Both the position numbers and the translations under genes were made by a program. From BOG-908 sp965198825 (GTDB taxonomy: Bacteria; Pseudomonadota; Alphaproteobacteria; Acetobacterales; Acetobacteraceae): 64,000 nt of DNA. Shown here piece by piece: positions 14,001 through 20,098 of this stretch (positions are counted from its first letter, which is position 1; the number at the start of each line of letters is the position of its first letter). The notes under the pieces were generated by a model, which saw only the letters and a list, made by a program, of their open reading frames with translations, was not told the DNA's origin and ran no database searches. The DNA is taken from contig CBDAQB010000001.1 in NCBI GenBank assembly GCA_965198825.1, positions 1,240,001 through 1,304,000 on the forward strand, read 5' to 3'.

Positions 14001-15263
14001 GAGACAGGCAGCCTGGTGACGCCGCTTCTGACCATTCCTTCGGCCCGCGGCAGCGTTTCGCTTGTTGGCTCGAACAGCATCGGCGCGTTGGGCAATGTCA
14101 GCGCCGCCGGCTTTACCCTGAACAACGCGCCGGACCTGACTGTCGAGGGTACCGTGAACGGGCAGTCGGCGGTGGCCATAGACGAAGCCGGCGCGCTCAC
14201 CGTAGCGGCGGGCGGCGGCATCAACGGCGACAACACCAGCCTGAATGCCGGCGCCCTGAATGTCAGCGGGCAGATCACCGCTGGCACGGAACTGACTGTC
14301 GGCATCGTCGGCTCCATTGCAGAGACAGGGGTGATCACCACCGGCCTGCTGACAGGAAGCGCCGGCGTCGATGCGATGCTGGATGGGGCGAACCAGATTG
14401 CGGCCGTAGGGGATTTCAGGGCCGGCAACAGCTTTGCCTTGCAGGACGTCACGAGCCTTGCCTTCAATGGCGGGCTGAACGCGGTCGGCGGCAGTATTAC
14501 GGCGAAGGCGGCGAGTATCACCGAGGCGGCGGACGCGAGTATCGTCACGGGCGTGCAGGGTCAGAGTGCCACGACCGGCACGATCACGCTGGGCTCGCCA
14601 GGCACCATGATGCTGGCCGGGTTGCTGGATGCCCCGAACATCCTTCTCGGCACCAGCTCGGCCATTCCGAGTTTGGTGACCTGGGATGGCAACACGATCA
14701 TCACGGGCGCCAGCGAGATCCCTGGAAGTTCGAAGCCGGCGTTCCCGGCCATCACCGGTATGACGCCCGGTATCTATGTCCTTGCAGGAAATTTCAGGCA
14801 GACCGGCAGCACGGTGGTGAACGCCAACGGCAAGTCCGGCACCATCGAGATCACGCTCGCGCACCGTACGGGCAGCGTGCTGTTCGACCAGGGTGCGGGA
14901 TTGGTTGCGCCGCACAGCGAGCTGTTCATCAATCTCGACCTCGGTTTCGCAAGCGGCCGGATCGATGTGGCGGGTTTGAATATCTCGTATGTCGAGCCTG
15001 GGTCGAACACGCCTTCCAATCTGTTCGGGACGGTGGATGGCGAGCAGGGGCCGGCGGCTTCAGGCGCCGCATTCATCAAGGTGTTGCCGAATTCGGATTA
15101 CCGGCTGAATTCATGCCCGATCCAGTCGGTGAACTGTATACTGGTGTCGCCGATCATCGTGCCGGTTACCAATCCGGTGGATGACGTTGAGGTAACCTCG
15201 CCGCGGCGGCGCAGGGATGATGATGATTTGATTATTCCCAATGTGGGTGAGCAGGATTTCTGA
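2055..15263 (+). CDS. Giant TpsA filamentous-haemagglutinin-like exoprotein
   Basis: Predicted 4,402-residue surface or secreted adhesin, exported by the TpsB encoded just upstream. The ATG at 2055 is preferred to an earlier in-frame start because it gives a compact signal peptide (basic LRRCSR, hydrophobic core, AARAQ cleavage region). The TPS secretion domain follows (about residues 60-300), with the NPSEIAGRITANG block. The position where the family usually has an NPNG/NPNL motif reads VVNQSGVIF. From about residue 600 to 4,130 the protein is a run of imperfect repeats of roughly 100 residues, rich in Gly, Ser, Thr and Ala, fitting a long beta-helix. The mature chain appears to contain only two cysteines, Cys4354 and Cys4361. 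The C-terminus is charged (SPRRRRDDDD). Base composition matches the neighbours. The substrate of adhesion is unknown. Confidence 0.92.
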   Translation: MASTSDSVRVVGLRRCSRSALLGGTALRAAALVVLAAPAARAQLSPSAHPMGGQVVGGSAAIQQKATATNITQTSGRAAIDWQSFNVGRQSQVNFSQPNSKSVVLNTVVGPNPSEIAGRITANGVVAVVNQSGVIFDKGSQVDTAGLIVSAAGITRQNFMAGHMVFDQAPHPGASVVNNGTITIRQAGLAALVAPQVVNNGLIQAKLGRVVLGGAATYTLDLYGDGLLALNVTGQVTQVTVGGRTIPALVTNAGTILADGGSVVLNASAADGLIRTLVEAGGTIAANSVGNQAGRVLVQGVGGSVDIAGAVSASGLAKNTSGGTVVANATGSVSVDAGAHVDASGQSGGGLIALGTTAARARSPYAAASMTAQSTNVAAGARISANAARRGHGGQVTLLSSGTTSLGGVITVLGGAVSGSGGSVEISGEQVPLTGLVDARAPHGRAGGLLIDPLGVVVADKKPDAAHLGTATYFSPATLQGQHANVTLTSSTGDIDFAYSGTTTANTLALGSFGLTVTTSQNINIDNGFSISAGAVQFGASTGVTFGANTGTSLGLVTAGSSAPSFLSGSTVSINAGSSNVDLAAATITAGTSLALNSTLGNITGSGVLTAPLLTSAAATGISLTGSNVIGSTGIVSTGAGDVAIADSGALTIGGAITTGLLGGNISIGTGGTLTIGAALMAGATHTVSLNASAGDIVETVGGGIVAGLLTGGAAAGSASLDVGNTIGAIGAFSVAHDLSFANGAAIHVTGNVHAGGVLSLAAGGLTHGLTVDAGDTVSAVGSIVLEADSFAISGSVSTTGLIALSRVTAGGYALTGALDSFGGGGLTGFSAGTIALGSLDGIQNNTLTTSVTLGENLGSSALTLGLFASGTVLQTGGNITAATVEGLAGSNIQLASAGNSIAGLGPLVSSGGSINIADNHQLTTTGSVSASNGLTIGVTGAGNQLTLANNVVGASVTLSAPGQVTQSAGTIEATSGNVSLTSQNAGVLFEGILQASSGLVSLNAGLSIADLSGASVQGRIVSTSLFGTAANGAIVIDNGTNGFGTVTGLTSNGNISLGDASGFVVNGSIAGGAVSLNSGGVISQTGGSLTATSLTGSAQAGVSFALAGNNVGTLNNFTSNGFTLVQATGLSVSGTVNAGSAATLSTGASALTIPGSIDATSVSLTAASVGETGSLTAGTLDGTITNGATLTGSNAVGTLGNFSAGSFVFKDGTGFALAGNLVATSASLASAGTISQASGGITATSLTGSAVSSVSLTSAANSITNLGSFTSTGGFALWDAPSVTVTGAVNTSGGALVLHAKTVDVTAAGTLTDIAGTISLAADTLTLAGNVTTGAHQGLVGITLIDAGTLTISAGGLPTVTTGTLAIGSLDGVTASGSVTGIVLDSAPTGPDTLAVFTSGTLTAVAGISVGTLSGSVGVADFAGTDTITTLRNFAVTGGGLTLHDANGLILAGSIDVAGATNLTAAGNLTERAGGNYSGALTATSLTGSASGLIDLGDASNSIGSVGNLTATAGPLTLTDAASLSVTGSVASGGDMTIAVTGASHGLSLVAGSVLAPVGNLALSAAGAIDQAAGASLSADTLTATGGGSVSLVGSNTVVTLGSSGAATSFVFDDGRALTVAANADVAAGSVTLSANGKLTQLAGSGAGLGTISATSGNISLTSITSGIAFGGTLAASQGVAFAALTSAVVENDGTVEGVISAGLMGGTARSFALAGANSVGTLSGLHATAGTLSFDDTPPAGTVTVTGVSGSGSVAIDLAGNGSVLDLTGALSGVAVELTAPGGISQSAGSITATTVAFSASHGAVSITGASNAVGTLLTSTASGNIAFSDSTGLAVTGVVTAGSAGTPASLALSAPALTVATGTLSAPDGTITLATDTLTLGGVVTTGAGTGLVGIDSFAGSVLTIGAGAFNGVSTGILALGSLNGTSASGHVVEIDINGALDLSSAAPTLGLFTTAAGTVTSATGIRAGTVIGHAGTVSLTGNNQISTLASFTAVGGFTLDQPGSLDVVGPVDGAANTSIVLSNAASVLTIAGSVTGATTHLGGATIDIPGTVTASTLLDLMGSNLVSETGTITAGTLTGDGAFSVGLSGTGAGAANSNKIGTLGNFTADGGFSLVDAEGLAITGSLVSAGTANLSIFGTLDGHAGSLQVGTLSGSATGSASLTGSNNIGTLNGFSADGLTLDDGGALSLAGVIDGAGSLSVTSAGSLSLLGNAALTGSVTALQGAGIDIALGGSVTAPTSLSLSTTLGGAITEEGSISTGSLTGSSGTGVTRLTGVGNAIKALGNFLSGAFSLSQTGSLSVAGTLNSAATTLSVGSLGISGAIVSSSDVDLVSGSFITETGAITAASLSGSAVGDAALTGTNRVGVLGNFTAGSIEFDDGISVAVNGSVLGTTSVMMTLTGTGAGAGTLTVAAPGRITGSAMVLNAADIDVLGVIDAAASLDLIASGSVNEPASGSITTSILSADVGGSLSLNGAANLIGSLGNITSPGGFTYSQLGSLTIAGTISGGSFATITSGDLLTVAATGSITSASTSLTGSAISIAGTVTGTPLVSLTATVGTIDEVAATGSVNAGTLVGSASGGATLLGVNSITTLGVFTAASLDLLDTGGLSVGGKQTITGGIALSAGSITVGAVIDASSATLTSAGTIAEVGAGSIDANSLTGSSTGNAVFGGANLIGTLSGFTAADFSLQDGEALDVTGALKAATISLAATKLQIDGAITATGAAGLLTLTAQGDATPGDGTIDEAATGSITAATLTGSAQGSASLVGVNSITTLGNFSAAPLTWDNATGLTIASGATVSGSYTPAGGKAVTGAVTLAIGGTLAIDGILDVTGENLDIAATQVTETGRVIAGSLTGTTTGSTSLTTTTNAISSVGSFTADGFSLVDAVTLLDVAGPLQGGTSVSISDLGTQPATGNLLVSGSVDATAVTLHADQSLSITGSIAAPATLAVSAGTGANTGTLSETGSIITGTLSGNVQGVADLGGNGFNSITTLGSFTATGGLTLIDNSALTIVGPIVSGPFLSISTTASLTIGDITGGTVAFGGSFITIDGTVDATSSLALRASGATAHGVFTPGTISEVAGGAILTPLFAASAAGDIDVSLPGVNKIAAIGTISAGGLQFADTEDLAITGPIVSSAGATLTDAGHGISVSGSITATDAALTAGDITVAGMIDGSSAISLVASAAGTAHGTILETGALITPSLTGSASGSASFLSATGANAIDNVSGFSAAGLSLNDSVALTTTGTVSGGNTLSLAAAMLTLAGIIEATGVTLDANAGTLSEMGSGAISATSLNGSASGAVVLGGANSLINLGSFTADGFTLNDKTGLTIGGPLAGGPSVNLTATALSIPGTITATVLALSIGGTLSETGSVDVTSLTGSVGAAADFTGSNSIATLGNFTAASLVLDDTASLQVAGTVVSPATTLVAANIDVPGLINATDLVLTSSGSISEAGTLLVSGTLSGSAAGSVTLTGAAFSNDVATLGSFTAAGLTLNDGAALRVAGPVDGMARVVIDDSAGLTVAGALNGDVTTLTAASFDVPGTITAATSLALSIGGTIAAPGSISTALLSGTAGGSASFSGSNSIANVGPFTAAGFTLNDTPDLVVVGAIDGGSSVTITDAGALTVASSIAGASTSLTAAAIDVPGSIAATTLALTSTSGGMTEAGSISAGTLTGAAATSASLTGANSIATLGDFTAANGFILNDASGLAVTGTLSGGPSVTIADASTLSVAGSIAGDTTTLSATSIDNAGSITAADALALTASAGGITSSGSISTALLSGSSTGTAAFTGSNRIAVLGNFIASGFALLRDSVALAVSGVVQAGNTAVISSDGSLGVGGSITGSTVALSGTSIGVTGAIVAPAELQVTATAGDFISTGSIKTALLDGSASGNSSITGVNAVGEIGALTSANFTLVNGIDLTIAGPLEGGASVIVSDSGALAVTGSVTGSVTSLSASSIDIPGSIVAPTSLAMTSAGGITETGSLVTPLLTIPSARGSVSLVGSNSIGALGNVSAAGFTLNNAPDLTVEGTVNGQSAVAIDEAGALTVAAGGGINGDNTSLNAGALNVSGQITAGTELTVGIVGSIAETGVITTGLLTGSAGVDAMLDGANQIAAVGDFRAGNSFALQDVTSLAFNGGLNAVGGSITAKAASITEAADASIVTGVQGQSATTGTITLGSPGTMMLAGLLDAPNILLGTSSAIPSLVTWDGNTIITGASEIPGSSKPAFPAITGMTPGIYVLAGNFRQTGSTVVNANGKSGTIEITLAHRTGSVLFDQGAGLVAPHSELFINLDLGFASGRIDVAGLNISYVEPGSNTPSNLFGTVDGEQGPAASGAAFIKVLPNSDYRLNSCPIQSVNCILVSPIIVPVTNPVDDVEVTSPRRRRDDDDLIIPNVGEQDF
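3880..14450 (+). repeat. Tandem degenerate ~300-bp coding repeats in tpsA
   Basis: The translated repeat unit runs roughly: G-S-L/I-T-x-G-T/S-L-T-G-S-A, then SASLTGSNSIATLGNFTA, then GFTLND...GLTVAGTVSGG, then TSLTA..IDVPGSITA, then another E-T/A-G-S-I. Repeat spacing is near 100 residues. Units between about 12,100 and 14,100 look more alike than those near the N-terminus, which carry longer insertions such as the TLTLAGNVTTGA block near 6,000 and 7,690. Unit copy number could vary by recombination. Confidence 0.8.
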
Positions 15264-15273
15264 GGTGGGAAGA

Positions 15274-15403
15274 GAAGGAAGCGCGTTCTTTTTTGAAAAA
15301 AAGAACCAAAAAACTTTTGCGACCTGGCGCTGCATTGGAGGAGAGGCTGGGCCCAAGGTGATAAAAGTTTTTTGCTTCTTTTTTTCAAAAAAGAAGTCCT
15401 TCC
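15274..15403. repeat. Nested inverted repeat element, copy 2 (recruited into a gene start)
   Basis: Left arm with TTCTTTTTTGAAAAAAAGAACC and right arm with AAAAGTTTTTTGCTTC then TTTTTTTCAAAAAAGAAG, as in the other copies. The GC-rich centre is different from copy 1 and contains a strong purine tract and a GTG. The downstream CHAT lipoprotein appears to start inside this copy, so its right arm is coding. Confidence 0.88.
15337..15346 (+). promoter_or_regulatory. Ribosome-binding site deciding the CHAT gene start
   Basis: GGAGGAGAGG lies 11 bases before GTG at 15358. It sits in the middle of repeat copy 2. The alternative start, ATG at 15241 inside the tpsA end, has no comparable site and would add about 39 low-complexity residues before the signal peptide. 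Confidence 0.6.
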
Positions 15404-18400
15404 CTATCCTTGCCTTAACCACCCTCCTAGCCGCCTGCGCCGCACCTCCCCAATCGGCCTACGTGGCCTCGAAGAAATCGCACACGCAGGGCGCCACTGT
15501 TCCGGTCGGCACCAACAGCGCGGGTGAGAGCTGCACGCAGGATGGGCATCCCGGCGACGCGGAGGCGGCGGTTTATTGCGGCACTTGGCAGCAGCCGAGT
15601 GCGCGTGTGGTGGAGAACAGCCAGGGCAGCGGCGACCTGCAGTCTATTGCGGCGAGCAGTTCCTGGCGCGACGGGTTGGACAGGCGTTTCGAATGCGGGC
15701 CGCCAGTGGCGGGCACTATTCTCGGGCGCTATCCCGCCATGGTGCTGACGTGCACGACGCGTTCCGGCGGCTGGCCGGAGGTTGCGGTGGCGGCGCAGGC
15801 GGGCGGGCATATCTGGCTGGCGGACGGGGTGCGGCCGGCGTTGCCTGCGATCGAGCGGTCCATCGGCATTTTGTCTGGTGAGGTTACGCCGTCGGCGGCG
15901 GCTTCGCAGCAGGTGAGTGCGGGGCTTGTTGCGCAGCGCATAGCGGCGCAGTCGTTCGGCGCGAGCGATATCGGCGCCTATGACGACATGCTGCGCGCGG
16001 CGACCCAGGCGAATGGGTCGGGCGATTACGCGAATGCTGAAAGGCTGTTTCGCGCGATGGCGTCGTTGCAAGAACGCATCCTCGGGCACAACAGCCCGGC
16101 GTTGTCCACGACCTTGTCGCTGGAGGCGCTGCAGCTTTCCAATCAGGGGGAGTTTGCGGCGGCCGACCGGGTTTTCGATCGTGCAGAGCAGTTGGCTGAT
16201 TTGCCGAACCAGGTTGATCCGGCGGCTCACGCGGTGCTGCTGCATTACCGCGCGCTGCATTTGCGCAACGAGAACCATCCCGAAGAGGCTCTGGCCATGT
16301 TCGGGCAGGCAGAGGCGGCCTATACGGCGCTGCTGGCGCCAGGGTCGTTGGCGACCAACAATGCTTCGTCCTCCGGGTCCAAATTCGAGGATGCGCTCAG
16401 CAACCAGCAATTGCTCACCGATCCGACAGAGGACCGGGCGCTGGTGGGTGTGATCGAGACACGCCGGGCGCGGGCAGTGACGCTTCGCCTGCTGGGGCGA
16501 ACGGGGGAGAGCGAACAGGAGGCGCAGTCGGCGGCGAGTTTGGCGGACGCGCGCGGCATGACCCCGTCGCGTCTCGTGGCGCGGCTTTACCGGACGAGTG
16601 CGGTCATTGCGCAGAAGGAGGGCAAGCAAGACCAGGCGCTCAGCGGCTTCTCGCAATCGGCGGCGGCCTACGCATCGTCGGTGCCTGGCAGCCGGACCTA
16701 TGCTGAGACTAATTTTCTTTGGGCGGCTCAGTTGTTGCGTGTCGGGCGTACAGCGGAGGGGCTGGCGACCTGCAGGACCGCGGCTTCCGTGCTGCGTTCC
16801 GCCGACGCCGGCACGACGAGCGAACTGTTGCAGCCTTGCCTTGCGGCGTTACTCGACGAGAGCAAGCGTGACGAGGCACAGGCGCAATCGCTGTATGGCG
16901 AGATGTTCGCCATAGCGCAGTTGTCGCAGACGAGCATCACCAGCCAGCAGATTGCGCAGGCCAGTGCACGGCTGACGGAGAATGCGCGCGATCCGCGCGT
17001 TGCCGCTCTGATCAAGAAAAAGACCGATGAAAGCACGAAGCTTGCCGAGCTGTATGAGCAGCGCGACGAGGAGAAGGCAGCCGCGCATGGCAATGCGCCG
17101 GAGGATGCCGAGCTTGCCAAGCAGATCACGGGGCTGCTCGCCGACCAGGCCGATGAGGAAAAGGCGCTACAGGCGGCTTCGCCGAACCTCGGCCAGTTGA
17201 CGCAGAAAGTGGTGAGCGCGTCTGATGTGTTCGCGGCCATGCATCCTGGCGAGGCGTTTGCGGCCGTCATTCTCGGGATTGATTCCGGCTGGACGTTCCT
17301 GCTTCGTGACGGGCGTATCAGTGTGGCGCCCGTCGAGGGCGGGTCGAAGACAGTGGCGGCCCTGGTCAGTCAGGTTCGCAAGAGCATGGATGCGGAAACC
17401 GAGCCGCCGCCGCCTTTCGACGTCGCGGCTGACGAGGCGCTCTACAAGGCGGTGCTGGGTGGAGTGGCACCGGCGCTGAAGGGGGCGACGTCGTTGTCGG
17501 TGGCGCCGACAGGACCGATGCTGGCACTGCCTTTCGGGGTGCTGCTGTCCGGCCCCGCTGCGGCTGACGATCTGGCGCATGCGCCTTGGCTGGTCAGGCA
17601 ATATGCCATCGAGCATGTGCCGGCGCCGGCGAATTTCATCCAACTGCGCAAGCTGGCCGGGACGTCGCGTGCGTCGCAGCCTTGGTTCGGTTTCGGCGAG
17701 TTTCATCCTGTGACGATGGCGCAGGCGGAGCGCACCTATCCTGTGGCCGCTTGCGGGGATAGCGCGCAATTGCTGGCGGCTCTGCCGCCGCTGCCTGGTG
17801 CGCAGGTGGAACTCGAGGCGGTGCGTCGGCTCACAGGCGGATCGCCGGCCGATGAACTGGTCGGGTCGGCGTTCACGGCGTCGGCGGTTCTGAAGGCGGC
17901 ATTGAAGAACTACCGCGTCCTGCATTTCGCAACGCATGCATTGTTGCCGACCGATTTGCGGTGCCAGACCGAGCCGGCGCTCATTACGTCGCCGCCGGCG
18001 GGGGCGAAGGATGCAAGTGGGGCGCTGCTCACCTCGTCGGATGTCTTGGACATGGATCTCGATGCGGATGCGGTCATTTTGTCGGCGTGCAACACTGGCG
18101 GGCCTTCAGGCTCGCTATCAGGTGAAAGCCTGACGGGTTTGGCACGCAGTTTCTTCTATGTCGGCGCGCGGGCACTGCTGGTGACGCACTGGTCGGTGAA
18201 CGACCGGACGACGGCTTACCTGGTGGCGCTGACGCTGCAGGGATCGAGCAAGGACAGGAGCCTTGGCCTGGCCGGCGCGCTCGCCAATGCGCAGCGGCGG
18301 ATGCTGGACGATGCGAAGGGTGATCTCGCCGTGCAGGCGCATCCTTTTTACTGGGCGGCATTGGCGGTGATCGGGGAAGGCATGGGCGATAAGGGGAGCA

Positions 18401-18417
18401 GGTTGGCTGGGCTTTGA
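15358..18417 (+). CDS. TPR-CHAT caspase-like protease, predicted lipoprotein
   Basis: Predicted 1,019-residue cell-envelope protein. With the GTG start it has a basic SKKKS stretch, a hydrophobic core and a lipobox LAAC with Cys27, so it is probably lipidated after export. Residues about 240-560 hold TPR-like helical repeats (for example ANAERLFRAMASLQERILG). The C-terminal third is a CHAT domain (caspase HetF associated with TPRs). The expected catalytic pair is visible: His860 in HFATHA and Cys911 in LSACNTGG, followed by the GESLTGLARSFFYVGARALLVTHW block typical of CHAT. The neighbouring TpsB/TpsA genes suggest it processes or controls the exoprotein, but that is inference. T6SS genes begin 41 bp downstream. 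The first residues come from a repeat element. Family assignment is firm; substrate unknown. Confidence 0.88.
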   Translation: MIKVFCFFFSKKKSFPILALTTLLAACAAPPQSAYVASKKSHTQGATVPVGTNSAGESCTQDGHPGDAEAAVYCGTWQQPSARVVENSQGSGDLQSIAASSSWRDGLDRRFECGPPVAGTILGRYPAMVLTCTTRSGGWPEVAVAAQAGGHIWLADGVRPALPAIERSIGILSGEVTPSAAASQQVSAGLVAQRIAAQSFGASDIGAYDDMLRAATQANGSGDYANAERLFRAMASLQERILGHNSPALSTTLSLEALQLSNQGEFAAADRVFDRAEQLADLPNQVDPAAHAVLLHYRALHLRNENHPEEALAMFGQAEAAYTALLAPGSLATNNASSSGSKFEDALSNQQLLTDPTEDRALVGVIETRRARAVTLRLLGRTGESEQEAQSAASLADARGMTPSRLVARLYRTSAVIAQKEGKQDQALSGFSQSAAAYASSVPGSRTYAETNFLWAAQLLRVGRTAEGLATCRTAASVLRSADAGTTSELLQPCLAALLDESKRDEAQAQSLYGEMFAIAQLSQTSITSQQIAQASARLTENARDPRVAALIKKKTDESTKLAELYEQRDEEKAAAHGNAPEDAELAKQITGLLADQADEEKALQAASPNLGQLTQKVVSASDVFAAMHPGEAFAAVILGIDSGWTFLLRDGRISVAPVEGGSKTVAALVSQVRKSMDAETEPPPPFDVAADEALYKAVLGGVAPALKGATSLSVAPTGPMLALPFGVLLSGPAAADDLAHAPWLVRQYAIEHVPAPANFIQLRKLAGTSRASQPWFGFGEFHPVTMAQAERTYPVAACGDSAQLLAALPPLPGAQVELEAVRRLTGGSPADELVGSAFTASAVLKAALKNYRVLHFATHALLPTDLRCQTEPALITSPPAGAKDASGALLTSSDVLDMDLDADAVILSACNTGGPSGSLSGESLTGLARSFFYVGARALLVTHWSVNDRTTAYLVALTLQGSSKDRSLGLAGALANAQRRMLDDAKGDLAVQAHPFYWAALAVIGEGMGDKGSRLAGL

Positions 18418-18458
18418 AGGCCGGCAAGCATGCCCCTTAAGCAATCAAGGAATAAACG

Positions 18459-19502
18459 ATGCTAGATCTCCCTGACTTGAGCCCTGACGCCCCAGCTGGC
18501 GAGAACCTGGAGAACGACAGCGCCTTTGGGGCGCTCGAGCGGGCGACGCGCGGCAAGCCGGAGCAGCAGCACGGCGACCTGATCATTCCGGCGGAGGATC
18601 CCGACTGGAAGGAGGTCGACGCGCAGGCCGTCGCGTTGCTGGCAGTGACTCGGGATTTGCGTATTCTTCAGTATCTCGCCGTGGCACGGCTGCATCTTCG
18701 CGGTCTGACCGGGTTTGCGGAGGTGCTTCGGGTGGTCCGCACGCAGCTTGAAGCAAACTGGGCGTATGTGCATCCGCAACTCGACCCTGAGGATGACAAC
18801 GACCCGACCTTGCGCGCCAATGCGCTTCTGGGCTTGTCGGATGTCGGGCGGGTGCTGCGGCCGCTGCGCGATCTTCCTTTGGCCGTATCCACGCGAGCTG
18901 GGAAGATTTCCTGGCGCGACATCGGCATGGCGACTGGGGCGATCGAGGTTCCGGACGATCGTGACCGGCTTACCGAGACGACCATACGAGGCGCTTTCCA
19001 GGATGCGGATCCGGTGGCGCTTGGCGCCTTACGATTGGCTCTGGCATCGGCCATCGAGGATAGCGTCGCCATTCCGGCCGCCTTCGAAAGCAACGCGGGC
19101 TATGGCACGGGGCCGGATTATACCGAGCTGACCAAGCTGCTTCGCGAGTTGTCGCGCTATGTCGAGCGGTTTGCCGCATCGCCTGACGATGCCGGTGCGG
19201 CGCCGGAGGAGGATACCGCCGGTGAAGAAGCGGCTGGCAGTGGCGAGGAGCGTCCACGCGCGGGCGGAAGGAGTGGGGTAACGGCTGCCTCGCTGGGGGC
19301 GGTGACCTCGCGTTCAGACGCCATACGGCTGCTTGATCTCGCGATTGAGTATTATCAGCGTTACGAACCTTCCAGCCCGTTGCCTTTGCTGATCGATCGG
19401 GCGCGGCGGCTGGCGGACAAGGGCTTCCTCGACATCCTGCGGGACATGGCGCCCGAGGCGCTGGATTCCGCCTTGCGCGTCGTCGGGACTCAGGAGGAGT
19501 AA
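18459..19502 (+). CDS. tssA: Type VI secretion protein TssA (ImpA-N domain)
   Basis: Baseplate-associated cap protein that helps sheath and tube polymerise. The N-terminal ImpA-N domain is clear (SPDAPAGENLENDSAFGALE, then DPDWKEVDAQAVALLAVTRDLRI and a WAYVHPQLDPEDDNDPTLRANAL stretch in the first 130 residues). The middle has a low-complexity Glu/Ala/Gly linker near residues 245-275. The short C-terminal region carries YYQRYEPSSPLPLLIDRARRL, as in short TssA forms. An AAGGA site lies 8 bases before the ATG. At 347 aa it is a short-class TssA. First gene of the T6SS run. Confidence 0.93.
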   Translation: MLDLPDLSPDAPAGENLENDSAFGALERATRGKPEQQHGDLIIPAEDPDWKEVDAQAVALLAVTRDLRILQYLAVARLHLRGLTGFAEVLRVVRTQLEANWAYVHPQLDPEDDNDPTLRANALLGLSDVGRVLRPLRDLPLAVSTRAGKISWRDIGMATGAIEVPDDRDRLTETTIRGAFQDADPVALGALRLALASAIEDSVAIPAAFESNAGYGTGPDYTELTKLLRELSRYVERFAASPDDAGAAPEEDTAGEEAAGSGEERPRAGGRSGVTAASLGAVTSRSDAIRLLDLAIEYYQRYEPSSPLPLLIDRARRLADKGFLDILRDMAPEALDSALRVVGTQEE

Positions 19503-19573
19503 AATGGTTGCATTCGCGGTGGCGAGAGGTGCAATGATTTGGTAGAACTGCGTTAAAATGTGGGGTTAGGCAC

Positions 19574-20095
19574 GTGGCCAAGGCAAGCAGCCAGAAATTC
19601 ATCCAGAGGAACCGGGCGCCGCGCGTCCAGATCGAATACGACGTTGAGACCTATGGCTCCGAGAAGAAGGTTCAGCTCCCATTCGTTGTGGGCGTGATGT
19701 CTGACCTGTCCGGCAAGCCGACCGAGCCGCTGGCTGCCGTTGCCGACCGGAAGATGATGGAAATCGACGTCGACAACTTCGACGACCGGATGAAATCGAT
19801 CAAGCCGCGTGTCGCCTTCACGGTGCCGAACACCCTGACCGGCGAGGGCAACCTTGCGGTGGACATCACCTTCGAGAGCATGGACGATTTCACCCCTGGT
19901 GCGATTGCCCGGAAGGTCGAGGGGCTCAACAAGCTTCTGGAAGCGCGCACGCAGCTTTCCAACTTGATGACCTACATGGACGGCAAGACGGGCGCCGAGG
20001 AGCTGATCGGCAAGGTGCTCGCCGACCCGGCGTTGCTGGCAACCCTCGCGGCCGCCCCGAAGCCGACGGAAACCGGCTCGGGCTCGGAGGAGTAA
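19574..20095 (+). CDS. tssB: Type VI contractile sheath small subunit TssB
   Basis: Small subunit of the contractile sheath; forms the VipA/VipB-type tubule with TssC. The 173-residue length and motifs are typical: SQKFIQRNRAPRVQIEYDVE at the N-terminus, LPFVVGVMSDLSGKP, then VDNFDDRMKSIKPR. The GTG start at 19574 is the only sensible one, about 70 bp after tssA. The tssC ATG follows 3 bp after the stop, so the two are translationally close, as expected for a stoichiometric pair. Confidence 0.96.
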   Translation: MAKASSQKFIQRNRAPRVQIEYDVETYGSEKKVQLPFVVGVMSDLSGKPTEPLAAVADRKMMEIDVDNFDDRMKSIKPRVAFTVPNTLTGEGNLAVDITFESMDDFTPGAIARKVEGLNKLLEARTQLSNLMTYMDGKTGAEELIGKVLADPALLATLAAAPKPTETGSGSEE

Positions 20096-20098
20096 GAC

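Noticed and set aside
13170..14915. Second minus-strand frame opposite tpsA
   Set aside because: Arg/Asp/Gly-rich mirror translation with no recognisable domain.
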